Shown: positions 43,950 to 53,188 of the stretch, one piece after another
Layout of the letters: every line of letters starts with the position of its first letter
How positions within the stretch are numbered: the stretch's first letter is position 1
DNA from: an uncultured Lachnospira sp.
Lineage (GTDB): Bacteria; Bacillota; Clostridia; Lachnospirales; Lachnospiraceae
DNA: 64,000 nt
Assembly (NCBI GenBank): GCA_910585095.1
Contig: CAJUBU010000002.1
Span: forward strand, 80,053-144,052
Direction of reading: 5' to 3'
Notes under the pieces: model-generated
What the model was told of the DNA's origin: nothing
The model's database searches: none
Seen by the model: only the letters and a program-made list of their open reading frames with translations
Position numbers and translations under genes: made by a program

Positions 43950-44812
43950 ACAATGCAATAGAAATTAATCATTTAATTAAAAAATACGATTCCAAATTTC
44001 AATTGGGAGAAATTAATTTAAAAATGCCCAGTGGTACAATTATCGGCTTAATTGGTGAAAATGGAGCAGGCAAAACAACACTTATCAAATCCATTTTAAA
44101 TATTCTTCATATTGATAAAGGCAGTATTAAAATTTTTGACAAAGACTATCAAAAAGAAGAGAGCTTAATTAAAGAAGATATTGGCGTTGTTTTAGATGAT
44201 ATCTTTCTTCCAGAAATCTTAAATGTAAAAGATATTGATTCCATTATGAAAGATATTTATAAAAATTGGGATTCCGATTTATATTTTAAATATTTAAAAG
44301 ATTTTGAAATACCTACAAACAAACAGATAAAAAAGTTGTCAAAAGGTATGAGAAAAAAATTTGAGATAGCAACTGCCCTGTCCCATCACCCTAAATTATT
44401 AATACTCGATGAGCCAACCAGCGGATTAGACCCTGTTGTCCGAAATGAAGTATTAGATATCTTTTTAAAATTTATTTCGGATGAAGAACACACCATCCTT
44501 TTATCAACACATATTACAAGTGATTTAGAACATATTGCAGACAATATTATTTTTATCGACAATGGTCAAATTATTTTAGAGGACACAAGAGATACTATTA
44601 TGGACACCTACGGCATTTTAAAATGCGATATTGACTATTTTAGAAATATTGATAAAGAAGATATCATTTCTTACAAAAAAAATAAATATGATTATCATAT
44701 TTTAGTTAAAAATATGAATCAAATCACAAAAAAATATAGTAACTGCATCATTGATAAAATCACCCTTGAGGATTTAATGGTGCTTATGATAAAGGGGGAA
44801 AAATCATGTTAG
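43946..44812 (+). CDS. ABC transporter ATP-binding protein
   Basis: 288-residue ATPase of an ABC-2-type exporter. Walker A is GLIGENGAGKTTL (about residues 34-46), the signature is KLSKGMRKKFEIATAL (about 130-145), Walker B is LLILDEPTSGLDPV, and the switch His is LLSTHITSDLE. The C-terminal 70 residues form the extension seen in YtrB/BcrA-like ATPases. It overlaps the GntR gene by 4 bases and the permease by 7. Confidence 0.95.
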   Translation: MNNAIEINHLIKKYDSKFQLGEINLKMPSGTIIGLIGENGAGKTTLIKSILNILHIDKGSIKIFDKDYQKEESLIKEDIGVVLDDIFLPEILNVKDIDSIMKDIYKNWDSDLYFKYLKDFEIPTNKQIKKLSKGMRKKFEIATALSHHPKLLILDEPTSGLDPVVRNEVLDIFLKFISDEEHTILLSTHITSDLEHIADNIIFIDNGQIILEDTRDTIMDTYGILKCDIDYFRNIDKEDIISYKKNKYDYHILVKNMNQITKKYSNCIIDKITLEDLMVLMIKGEKSC

Positions 44813-45438
44813 GATTAATTAAAAAAGATTTGTTTATGGCAAAAAGCAACTTTAAAACATTAGCAATTATATTTGTTGTATTTACATTTACCGCAATCAA
44901 CGGAAATGAAAACTTTGTTTTTATTCCTGCTTTTATGAGCGTTATGATAATGATGTCAACATTTAGCTATGATGAATATAATAAAACCGATGCTTTTATA
45001 TCAACGCTTCCAAATGGCAAAAAAAATGCAATCAAATCAAAATATGCAGCAACGCTATTTATTACTTTAATATCCGTTCTATTAACGTTTATTATTTGCG
45101 TTGTTGTTGGATATGCAAAAAATAGTTTAAATATGGAATATATTATAGCAACGACTTTAGGCTGCTGCGTAGGGGTTATATTGTTACAGTCTATTATTTA
45201 TCCATTTATTTTTAAATATGGAATAGAAAAAAGCAGAATCGGAATATTTGTAGGGATATTTGCAATTACAGGCATTGCTGCATTTCTGGCGAAAAGCGGA
45301 TATACAATAACGATTCCTCAAAATATCCTCACCTTGCTTAATAATTACTGGATGATAATGATACCGCTTATTACCATCATCATATTATTTCTTTCATATA
45401 AAATATCAGAGCATTTATATTGTAAAAAGGAATTTTAA
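44806..45438 (+). CDS. ABC-2-type transporter permease
   Basis: 210-residue membrane protein with about six hydrophobic segments (LAIIFVVFTFTAINGN, FVFIPAFMSVMIMMSTF, LFITLISVLLTFIICVVVGY, IGIFVGIFAITGIAAFLA, MIMIPLITIIILFLSY). MLGLIKKDLFMAKSNFK is the usual start of such permeases. It is coupled to the ATPase by a 7-base overlap. Possible roles are export of an antimicrobial or envelope-acting compound; the substrate is not evident. Confidence 0.88.
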   Translation: MLGLIKKDLFMAKSNFKTLAIIFVVFTFTAINGNENFVFIPAFMSVMIMMSTFSYDEYNKTDAFISTLPNGKKNAIKSKYAATLFITLISVLLTFIICVVVGYAKNSLNMEYIIATTLGCCVGVILLQSIIYPFIFKYGIEKSRIGIFVGIFAITGIAAFLAKSGYTITIPQNILTLLNNYWMIMIPLITIIILFLSYKISEHLYCKKEF

Positions 45439-45514
45439 TTGTAAGAAATTATAGTATATATAGTAACTGTAATAAAACCTGCTTTTCTCCAAATTAAATA
45501 GGAACTGCCACACT

Positions 45515-45635
45515 GATATGCTCCCTCCTAAGTGACAAGCTTTTATTATTTCACTTGTCTACCTAGATGGGAGCATATCAAATCCATCAGCAGAAAAACT
45601 TTTTATTTTTTCAATTGTCTATTTGACGGAAAGCA
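45515..45635. repeat. Nested inverted repeat followed by a diverged direct repeat
   Basis: GATATGCTCCC (45515-45525) and GGGAGCATATC (45569-45579) are perfect 11-base arms with an inner GACAAG/CTTGTC stem (45534-45539, 45554-45559). The right half recurs in diverged form 60 bases on (TTTCACTTGTCTA near 45549-45561 and TTTCAATTGTCTA near 45609-45621, then GATGGGAGCA versus GACGGAAAGCA). It fills part of the 333-base gap between convergent genes. It may be a bidirectional terminator or the remnant of a small mobile element. Confidence 0.5.
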
Positions 45636-45771
45636 GTTTATTTTTGTTTTAATTTCGTATTTTTTTCAGCACATTACTTTTCATTTTTACAATTACATAT
45701 CATACAGCTATTTTTATCATATATGTTATATAACAAAATTACTACTATCGCAATATTTACAGTAAACATTA

Positions 45772-48700
45772 TCAAAAACATTCCCGAATTTTCTTATATA
45801 TTGCTTTGCATTTGCGTCCAAATGTCTGTTTCATAACCCTAAAAATTCCCCACATACCAGATTCTACATCCCATGCAAAACTGCCTGAGCGATAAAGGTA
45901 ATCACCAGGACAACTGGCGCCATCTAAAAGTTCCACATCAAACTTATTGCCAATACTAACACCACCTTGTAAAGGAATAATTCTTGAAAATGGGTCTTGT
46001 AGCTGTTCTTTCCATAAATGGTCGTGAATTGCAATAGATGTATTTCTTGGCTTATCTGCGGGCATTATAACTCGAAAAACAACTCGGTCTCCAGGATAGG
46101 CTTTCCATATAGGAGTTGCTGGGTCGCCATGTACTTTACTACTAAATACCTTCCATACTCTAGGGTCTCTTGCAAGACGATTTGCAAATCGTTCCGACCT
46201 ATAATTGTAGCCTTTTTCTCCTGTGTCTTCTGCATCTACTGGCTCTCCGTTATCCTCTGCCGCAGTTTGGATTATATTTCCCTTTACATCAAGCAAACGG
46301 ATTCCATTTTGAATAAATACAACATATTCTCGAAAATTCTCAATTCCTGGCGCTGTAATTACTGCCTGTTCTGCAAAATCATCTTTTTTTCTGGTAAAAT
46401 TTCGATACCACTCTGCACCTGCTGGTTCTACAATAACCGCTCCAAATAATCCATGATAACGATGGTTTCTCATATCTCCAAAAGACTGTATAATACAGCC
46501 TCCATACTCTTGATTTGCATGCCAAAGATATCGCTTGCTCTCTCCAACCCCTACGGTCTGTTCCATTTCATTATACCCTATATTGATGCCAGAATCACAA
46601 ACGGGATTATATTGCAGAAATTGCGGATTTAAAGAAACTCTCATAGAAGGTGTATATTCCTTATCCAAAGGAACTCTCGGATAAGAAAAATAAGGAATTG
46701 GATGTTCTGGATTCCATGCATTATGCAAGGTAACCTCTATCCAGTCGCCTACATTTGCCCTGAGAATTAATGGCTTTGGCATACATTTTCCTGACAATAT
46801 ATTATCCAAGTCCTCTAGGGGAACAAATAGCAAGCCATTTGGGTCATGGTCACCATATCGGTTGTAAATTAACTTCTTTTGCACAGCAACAATTTCATAG
46901 CGCCTAATTACATCATCTTTTGACGGACAAGGCAAAAGAGGGTGAATCATACCTTTTCCTTGATATAATGGTTTTAAGTGCTTTCTATATCTTCTATGCA
47001 CTCGTATAATCCCCCAAAGTCCAAGCCATACATCATCAATACCTCCAAAATAATAGAGATAGTCTCCTGCACCATATTTTTGCGTTACATTCAAATTAAA
47101 TGCCTCTGATACTCCTAATGTCTGAGAAGCGGCAAGGGGTGACTTGAAATCTGCGGATTCTTTTTTCCATGACATACCTGTAATATTAAAGGAATGCTGT
47201 TCCTCATGCGCTCCGTCAAGCAGGCGAATCATCAATTCATCACCTGGATAGGTTTCAAAAATTGGTGTTGCTGGGTCACCATGCACAAAAGAGCTAAAAA
47301 TATATGCTGGGTCTTCTTTTTTGCGAAGACGCTCTCTCATTGGCTCTGCTCTGTAATTAATTCCCATAACACCTGGGTCGTCATGAGAACCAGGAACTTT
47401 CGGCGGATTAAGCGGGTTCCCTTTTCTATCGAAAAGAAAAGCAAAATCATGGACAAACAAAGCAAATTCCCTGAACGAAGTTCCATTTTTTCTGCGGATA
47501 ACCGCCTGTGTTCCAAAACGCAGCTCTTTTCCATTCTGTGGATTATGAAATGTAGCTCCTGCCTCCTCAATAATCAATGCGCCAAACAATCCATGCTGCT
47601 GATGAACATTAGCAAACAGATGGTCATGAAAGAATATCGTTTTTAATTCTTCATTTGCAAAAAAACGTTCCACTAATGTTTCGTATCGCCTTGCACCTGC
47701 AATATTATTCCAGCCATTAGCTGCCCCGTCTGAAACAATAGTATCAAATTTTACTAAATGTACATGATGACCTACAATATCCGTCCTCGTTTTAGGCTGA
47801 AATGGACTTTCTTCAATAAATTCAGGCAAAAGGTTTGTGGTGCGTAGCTCAATACAATCTCCTGCATTTGCACGAATGACTAAAGGTTCTACTTTTATTT
47901 CTTGTTTTTCTACTTTACGAATATAACACTCCAAGCCTCCATAACGCTCCAATTCTTCCTTGAGAACAAAAAAACGTCCCTGTGGGTCATGCCAGCCATA
48001 GCGGTTATAGGTGATTTTTGCCTGTACCATGGCAATCTCAAATATTTTTACATTCTTATCTGTATGACATGGACAAGTGTCTGTATACAATGCACCAGGC
48101 ACTGCATTTTCCACAAAATTAGCACGCTCAAGCGGGGTTGGTTTATTAGTCACTTCCCCATTTGGTCTCAATACACCAAGCGGTGGCTGCAACGGCTTTT
48201 CACCAAACTTGCCCTCAATAAAATTAGGATAACCTGGATGCATGTTATCTTTCTTTGGTGGACACTCCCTGTCTTTTAACGGCACAAGCGGCAAAATAGG
48301 TGTCCCATCAGGCAATTTTCCACTCCCATCCTGAAGTCGGTCATAAATTCTCCATAAAGTCCACATTCCCTCAATAAAATGAGGATAGAGATGACAATGA
48401 AATATCACGTCTCCAATCACTCTATTTAGGCTTCCAGCTCCGTATAAAATATCTAATGTATAACATTCTTGTGGACTAATACTAACAGAATCCAGAATCG
48501 TTGAAACGGGATTGTCTGGCTCTAATCTCCACTGATGGTTATGAAGATGAAAAACATGAGTTTCCTTCACTCCACCATGAATCAATCGTATCTTTACTGG
48601 GTCGCCGACATAAGCAAAAAGTATTGGCGGCGCTGGGTCACCATATACCCATGAACTCATAGATACATCTTCTGCAGAGTCAGCAGGGTCATGTGTTTTT

Positions 48701-49419
48701 GGCATTCGATTTCGCATAGGTTCAGAACGATAACTGATTGCTGTTGTTGATGCTGGAAGTCCTGTATGAGTATCAACTGGCGGTTCACCATCTTTATTTA
48801 AAATTTCCAACTCATCGTGAAAAAAAATACTATACTCCCTAAATGCTGGCTTTCCGGGCTGGTAAATATCTGCCATCAACCCGCTTTTCAATTCTTCACC
48901 CGTTTCTGGATTAAACCACTTTGCTTCTGGCGCTTCTACAATAACAGCTCCAAACAGACCATGAATGTTAGTTGCATCTTCTGTACTTCTGCAATCTGCC
49001 ATATCGTGAAACAGATATACGCCCTCTGTATCCGCATACCACGTATACCAGATTTCTCCGCTTGTAGTGCTGTCATTATTGTATCCTACACTGCTTCCAT
49101 CTGAAGTATTAACATCATAAGAAAGTCCTTGTACATGTATCGACAATCTCCGATTGAGACAATTCCGAAATCGAACTTTCACCGTATCTCCTAAATTAAC
49201 GCGAATTACTAACGGTTGCACTTCCTTATATGGCTGTGGTATATCCATCTCAAATCGTTGGAGTGCTTCTCTTTTAATCCTTGCAGCATCTTCCTCAAAC
49301 ACATAAAGCAGTCCATTCGGGTCATAATCTCCATATCGATTATATACAATAGGAATCTGTATTGCCTCAATATGAAAAATCTTGACATTTTCTTTCTTTG
49401 GGTATTTGCATAATTCCAT
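45772..49419 (-). CDS. Giant multicopper oxidase-like protein (six cupredoxin domains)
   Basis: 1215 residues made of three cupredoxin pairs, each beginning with a similar segment (IVYNRYGDYDPNGLLYV, ITYNRYGWHDPQGRFFV, LIYNRYGDHDPNGLLFV). Pair 1 supplies HVFHLHNHQW (about residue 289) and the type 1 copper motif FHCHLYPHFIEGM (about 343). Pair 2 supplies HHVHLV (about 552) and FFHDHLFANVHQQHG (about 604). Other copies of these motifs are degenerate, so one complete centre seems possible between domains 2 and 3. No signal peptide is visible. Length and layout recall MnxG and ceruloplasmin. AGGAA precedes ATG 49419, one base after the DUF2935 stop. The substrate is unknown. Confidence 0.88.
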   Translation of the reverse strand: MELCKYPKKENVKIFHIEAIQIPIVYNRYGDYDPNGLLYVFEEDAARIKREALQRFEMDIPQPYKEVQPLVIRVNLGDTVKVRFRNCLNRRLSIHVQGLSYDVNTSDGSSVGYNNDSTTSGEIWYTWYADTEGVYLFHDMADCRSTEDATNIHGLFGAVIVEAPEAKWFNPETGEELKSGLMADIYQPGKPAFREYSIFFHDELEILNKDGEPPVDTHTGLPASTTAISYRSEPMRNRMPKTHDPADSAEDVSMSSWVYGDPAPPILFAYVGDPVKIRLIHGGVKETHVFHLHNHQWRLEPDNPVSTILDSVSISPQECYTLDILYGAGSLNRVIGDVIFHCHLYPHFIEGMWTLWRIYDRLQDGSGKLPDGTPILPLVPLKDRECPPKKDNMHPGYPNFIEGKFGEKPLQPPLGVLRPNGEVTNKPTPLERANFVENAVPGALYTDTCPCHTDKNVKIFEIAMVQAKITYNRYGWHDPQGRFFVLKEELERYGGLECYIRKVEKQEIKVEPLVIRANAGDCIELRTTNLLPEFIEESPFQPKTRTDIVGHHVHLVKFDTIVSDGAANGWNNIAGARRYETLVERFFANEELKTIFFHDHLFANVHQQHGLFGALIIEEAGATFHNPQNGKELRFGTQAVIRRKNGTSFREFALFVHDFAFLFDRKGNPLNPPKVPGSHDDPGVMGINYRAEPMRERLRKKEDPAYIFSSFVHGDPATPIFETYPGDELMIRLLDGAHEEQHSFNITGMSWKKESADFKSPLAASQTLGVSEAFNLNVTQKYGAGDYLYYFGGIDDVWLGLWGIIRVHRRYRKHLKPLYQGKGMIHPLLPCPSKDDVIRRYEIVAVQKKLIYNRYGDHDPNGLLFVPLEDLDNILSGKCMPKPLILRANVGDWIEVTLHNAWNPEHPIPYFSYPRVPLDKEYTPSMRVSLNPQFLQYNPVCDSGINIGYNEMEQTVGVGESKRYLWHANQEYGGCIIQSFGDMRNHRYHGLFGAVIVEPAGAEWYRNFTRKKDDFAEQAVITAPGIENFREYVVFIQNGIRLLDVKGNIIQTAAEDNGEPVDAEDTGEKGYNYRSERFANRLARDPRVWKVFSSKVHGDPATPIWKAYPGDRVVFRVIMPADKPRNTSIAIHDHLWKEQLQDPFSRIIPLQGGVSIGNKFDVELLDGASCPGDYLYRSGSFAWDVESGMWGIFRVMKQTFGRKCKAIYKKIRECF

Positions 49420-49420
49420 A

Positions 49421-50332
49421 CTAATTCCTACCCTTCTGTGCATGATTTAAAATACGTAAATAGTGATTTGCTTCACGAAGTACATGGTCTGCCAAAAGAG
49501 GAAGAATAACAGAACGGATTTTACAATCTGTAATACCTTGTGTTCCCGCTGTCTTAAACTGCTGATATTGTTTTGTTGTCTGCAATGTTGTTGCAGTCAA
49601 CGCATTCATTACTTTTCTTTCCTGTTCTCTCGCCTCTTCTAAAAGATGACAGTAATCTTTTGCAAATTCATTGGCTTTTTCAATCAATTCACACTCTGTT
49701 GGGTCTAATAATCCCCGAATAAACTGAGCATGTTCCATCATAATCTGATTCCAAAATATTTCCATATTTCTTAAATCAAACATTGGGATTCTACCATTCT
49801 TTTCAAGCTCTAAAATAATCTGGCGATATAATTTCGCTTCCCGCAAGATATGTTCAATCAACAGGGGATAATTTGTAGTATAAAGTCTACACCTTGTCAC
49901 TTCTCTTAAAACCTCTTCTTTAAATGAAATCAATCCATTCAAGCTTTTTAGCATCTGGCGATTTAACATTCTTACCTGAGAAATCATTTGTCTATTTACC
50001 ATCATATTATTTTTAGAACAAAGTTGTTCTTCCTCCTCCGTAATCTTCACATCAATTGGGATTCCTGTCAAATCGCTTGTCTGGCATTCTGCTTTTTGCG
50101 TAAATTCTGTTACAACCTCTCCAGAATCTAAAACAGCTTGGCTTACAATGCCATTTGCAAGCTCTACTGTCTTTTTTAATCCCTCCTCAAATTCTTGTCG
50201 GAAGCAATCTGCACGCTGTATAAACTCGGTTTCCTTTGTCGGAAAACTTGCGAGCAAAAATAAGGAATGTTCCTTCATAATTCTTCCAAAAAAAAGATGT
50301 GTTTCTAGTGATAAAGTCGCATATTCTTTCAT
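49421..50332 (-). CDS. DUF2935 family protein
   Basis: 303-residue helical protein with two similar halves: LETHLFFGRIMKEHSLFLLA near the N-terminus and MEIFWNQIMMEHAQFIRGL from about residue 190, plus LLIEHILREAKLYRQIIL and LLADHVLREANHYLRIL. The repeated Glu and His residues suggest a metal-binding four-helix-bundle pair, as described for DUF2935. AAAGG precedes ATG 50332. Its stop is one base before the multicopper oxidase start, so the two are co-translated and probably work together; DUF2935 proteins occur mainly in spore-formers. Confidence 0.85.
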   Translation of the reverse strand: MKEYATLSLETHLFFGRIMKEHSLFLLASFPTKETEFIQRADCFRQEFEEGLKKTVELANGIVSQAVLDSGEVVTEFTQKAECQTSDLTGIPIDVKITEEEEQLCSKNNMMVNRQMISQVRMLNRQMLKSLNGLISFKEEVLREVTRCRLYTTNYPLLIEHILREAKLYRQIILELEKNGRIPMFDLRNMEIFWNQIMMEHAQFIRGLLDPTECELIEKANEFAKDYCHLLEEAREQERKVMNALTATTLQTTKQYQQFKTAGTQGITDCKIRSVILPLLADHVLREANHYLRILNHAQKGRN

Positions 50333-50536
50333 ATATTAGCATACCTTTATAATTTAGAGTTCTCTATACTATATGCAAAAAATATCAAAAAGACATACAT
50401 AAAACCAAGAAATCTATGAAGTTTTCTGCTCTTTTTTGACATAGAACAATTAGAATGAATTGAAATTTCACAATATTGGTGATATGATAACAAATATGAT
50501 AAAAACTGCCAAAAAACACCAAAAGGAAATAAGCTT

Positions 50537-51082
50537 GTGAATAATAACAATCCAAACATGATTATTACAAATAATTTTTGCGACAACTTATATTCGCCTG
50601 ATACAAATTTTTATAAAGAAGATATAAAATATATGAAAGCTGCAATCAATCAGGCAAAAAAAGCCTATGCGCTTATGGAAGTACCAATTGGCTGTGTTAT
50701 TGTATATCAAAATAAAATTATCGGACGCGGATACAACCGCCGCAATACAGATAAGACAACACTTGGTCATGCAGAACTTACTGCTATTAAAAAAGCGAGC
50801 AAAAAAATAGGCGACTGGCGTTTAGAAGATTGTGTTATATATATCACTTTAGAGCCTTGCCAAATGTGTGCTGGCGCCATTGTACAAGCCCGAATACCAA
50901 GAGTTGTAATAGGCGCTATGAATCCAAAAGCAGGCTGTGCTGGTTCTATATTAAATATTTTAGAAATGCCTCAATTTAATCATACATGCCATGTTACAAG
51001 AGGCGTTATGAATGATGAATGCAGCAATCTGCTATCACAATTTTTTAAAGAACTGCGCCTTTCTAAAACAAAAAAAATATAA
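50537..51082 (+). CDS. tadA: tRNA-specific adenosine deaminase
   Basis: Deaminates adenosine 34 of tRNA-Arg to inosine. The core matches TadA: IKYMKAAINQAKKAYALMEVPIGCVIV, zinc ligand and catalytic Glu in HAELTAIKKA (about residues 76-85), and EPCQMCAGAIVQARI. GTG 50537 has GGAAA about 10 bases upstream and gives 181 residues, with a longer N-terminus than usual; an internal start is possible. It is divergent from the DUF2935 gene by 204 bases. Confidence 0.9.
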   Translation: MNNNNPNMIITNNFCDNLYSPDTNFYKEDIKYMKAAINQAKKAYALMEVPIGCVIVYQNKIIGRGYNRRNTDKTTLGHAELTAIKKASKKIGDWRLEDCVIYITLEPCQMCAGAIVQARIPRVVIGAMNPKAGCAGSILNILEMPQFNHTCHVTRGVMNDECSNLLSQFFKELRLSKTKKI

Positions 51083-51177
51083 TTTCTTTGCAAACAAGCG
51101 CAAATAAAACTTGTTGCAACAATAAAAATAAGCTTATTACCTATTTATGCTGAAACGTTACAAATAGGGTTTGACAC

Positions 51178-51222
51178 GACAATAGAATCCACCTTACAAA
51201 TGTTTTAGCGTTTTCTATTGTC
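51178..51222. repeat. Inverted repeat downstream of tadA
   Basis: GACAATAGAA and TTCTATTGTC are perfect 10-base arms around a 25-base loop. There is no T tract. A second palindrome AGTTAAAT/ATTTAACT lies at 51276-51294, directly before the structured leader. Together they occupy the 310-base gap between tadA and the acetyltransferase. Confidence 0.45.
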
Positions 51223-51295
51223 CAACTCCTACGCTTCAAAATAGAGGATTAGTGTGAAAAATAAATTGTTTCACAAGTTAAATAAAATTTAACTA

Positions 51296-51395
51296 ACAAT
51301 TTGTGTCTGCGCGTTGCTTGACACAAAGTTGTAAAAACAAAATGTTTTATTTTGTTTTTTGCGCAAAAAGCAGCGCAGAAATGGGGATTTTTATG
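51296..51395 (+). ncRNA. Candidate structured leader RNA, copy 1
   Basis: ACAATTTGTGTC (51296-51307) pairs with GACACAAAGTTGT (51320-51332) to form a hairpin. Its loop bases GCGTTGCTT (51311-51319) pair with AAGCAGCGC (51368-51376), with one G-U, placing a pseudoknot just before the Shine-Dalgarno. Between them is a second perfect stem AAAAACAAAAT/ATTTTGTTTTT (51333-51343, 51349-51359). The end CGCAGAAATGGGGATTTTT joins directly to the start ATG at 51393. A homologous leader precedes the gene at 57575. No known riboswitch class is recognised. Confidence 0.6.
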
Positions 51396-51932
51396 AATAC
51401 TACATATTCCAACAGCCACATTACACTGCGCGTATTAGATGAACGCCACAGTCGGCATATTCTTGATTTTTACAGCAATAACCGACAGTATTTTGATATT
51501 TACGAAATGGATAAACCTGCTTCTTTTTATACATCCGACTTTATAAAACAAATGACAAAAGCGGAATATAATGCCTTTATTCAAGGAACATTTATCCGCT
51601 ATTTTCTATTTGCCAACAATAATCCAGACCAAATTATTGGCTGCATATCCTTTTCAGATATCAAAAAAAGTATGCTTTCTTGTACGATTGGATATAAAAT
51701 TGACAAAAATTATCAAAATTTAGGTTATGGGAGACGTATGTTGACTATGGCTTTAAAATTTATGGTTACAGAATGTAATATGCATCGAATTGAAGCTTAT
51801 ATTCACCCTTGTAATCGGGCATCGCTGCACCTTGTAAAAACACTTGGTTTTATTGATGAAGGCACAGCTTATGCCTATGCCAAAATAAACGGACAATGGA
51901 TAGACCATCTTCGATTTGTTTATATTTCCTGA
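51393..51932 (+). CDS. GNAT-family N-acetyltransferase (RimJ/RimL-like)
   Basis: 179-residue acetyl-CoA-dependent acetyltransferase. The fold is visible as NTTYSNSHITLRVLDERH, GCISFSDIKKSMLSCTIGYK, the acetyl-CoA loop NYQNLGYGRRMLTMAL (about residues 108-123) and HRIEAYIHPCNRASLHLVKTLGF, all characteristic of RimJ/RimL proteins that acetylate protein N-termini or small amines. ATG 51393 follows GGGGA; the longer frame from 51303 would be read through the structured leader. The 3' end overlaps the convergent DUF6128 gene by 13 bases. Confidence 0.88.
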   Translation: MNTTYSNSHITLRVLDERHSRHILDFYSNNRQYFDIYEMDKPASFYTSDFIKQMTKAEYNAFIQGTFIRYFLFANNNPDQIIGCISFSDIKKSMLSCTIGYKIDKNYQNLGYGRRMLTMALKFMVTECNMHRIEAYIHPCNRASLHLVKTLGFIDEGTAYAYAKINGQWIDHLRFVYIS

Positions 51933-53185
51933 TACCAATATCCAAAATGAGGGTTGGCATAATCACTTCTATGGCTCTTTTTAAAATTGACAAACCCAAA
52001 CATAGAAGCCATATAACGCTCACGATTACAATATATTCCTGGCACTCCAATAAAATATTTTGTATGCCTGTCATTATCTTCAACTCTGCCAAACAAAATA
52101 TGTTTAAAATTATAATAGCCATGTATTAGGAAACTATTTCCTAATATAATCTCATCTGAACCTATTGCCTTTTCTATCTGCTGCGGCGTTACCTCAATAC
52201 AGTCATATAAATCATCATCACTAAATACATTGATAATATCGGCATTGATAAATAATTCTTCAAATTCTTTAATTTCATTGGTTTGAATTTCATTCTGCCT
52301 ACTTGTCTGCTGTTCATTTTTTGAAGATGATTTATCCTCATATTTATTTTTTTCTAAAATAATCGATTCTTCCTTTGGCTGTTCTTGTTGTGTCACTTTT
52401 TCTTCTGCTCTAATTATATCATTTTCGCAGGCAACAAGGTCTTCCCTGTTTTCTAATTCTGATTTTAATGGAAAGGATATTATCCCAGCTTTCTCTTTTA
52501 ATGCTGTTTCTTTTACTGTTGTTTTATTCGTTTGTTTTTTTTCTTCAACTTCCGTATTTGACTTTTTTTCTTTCGGTTCAAATGCTACTTTTGACATGGT
52601 TTCTGTAGTATCAAATATGTTTTCTGATATTTGTTCTTTATCAGCTAATGATGTTTTTGATATTTGTTTTTCTGTATCGTGTGATTTTGAAAACATACTG
52701 GCTGCTGTAATCTCTGACATTGGATTAACAACTTTAACCACTTTCATATTCTTCTTATGTTCTTTTGGAAGTACATTGCATTTGTTTACATCAATTTCTC
52801 CTTCATTCCACAAACTAAAAATTGTATAATACGACTGATTGTCTGCTTTAATTGCCATTCCCTCAATATCATCATAATTATATGCAGAACCTATAATATC
52901 TTCTGGATTAACCATAACATTACATTGACCTGCACCATTATAAATATTCATCTCAGATATTTTTAATAGACTAAAGGATGATTTTTCATCCTCCGTATTT
53001 GTTTTTCTATCCACAAGCAGATATATACCATAAGTTCCAGAAGCTCCAGCATACATACCCCTTATTGATATATTAAAACTAAGCCTCTCTCCGCGCACTT
53101 CAATTCTAGCAAAGCCAATATTTTTATCTCTCACTCCTCCAATATAAGAGTGCATATATGATATTAACCTTTTATATTCTATCAA
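51920..53185 (-). CDS. DUF6128-domain protein
   Basis: 421 residues beginning at TTG 53185 (MIEYKRLISYMHSYIGGVRD), 6 bases after GGAAGG. The N-terminal 130 residues form a beta-rich conserved region (RIEVRGERLSFNISIRGMYA). A low-complexity Lys/Glu/Thr linker spans about 155-300. The C-terminal 120 residues (IEVTPQQIEKAIGSDEIIL, FLIHGYYNFKHILFGR, FIGVPGIYCNRERYMASMFG, HFGYWYQEI) match DUF6128 proteins of Lachnospiraceae as I know them. The function is not known. It lies 74 bases downstream of rsmA on the same strand. Confidence 0.8.
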   Translation of the reverse strand: MIEYKRLISYMHSYIGGVRDKNIGFARIEVRGERLSFNISIRGMYAGASGTYGIYLLVDRKTNTEDEKSSFSLLKISEMNIYNGAGQCNVMVNPEDIIGSAYNYDDIEGMAIKADNQSYYTIFSLWNEGEIDVNKCNVLPKEHKKNMKVVKVVNPMSEITAASMFSKSHDTEKQISKTSLADKEQISENIFDTTETMSKVAFEPKEKKSNTEVEEKKQTNKTTVKETALKEKAGIISFPLKSELENREDLVACENDIIRAEEKVTQQEQPKEESIILEKNKYEDKSSSKNEQQTSRQNEIQTNEIKEFEELFINADIINVFSDDDLYDCIEVTPQQIEKAIGSDEIILGNSFLIHGYYNFKHILFGRVEDNDRHTKYFIGVPGIYCNRERYMASMFGFVNFKKSHRSDYANPHFGYWYQEI

Positions 53186-53188
53186 TTT

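Noticed and set aside
50347..50586. 79-codon minus-strand frame overlapping the tadA start
   Set aside because: It is antisense to the tadA 5' region, and hydrophobic only because of AT-rich composition.
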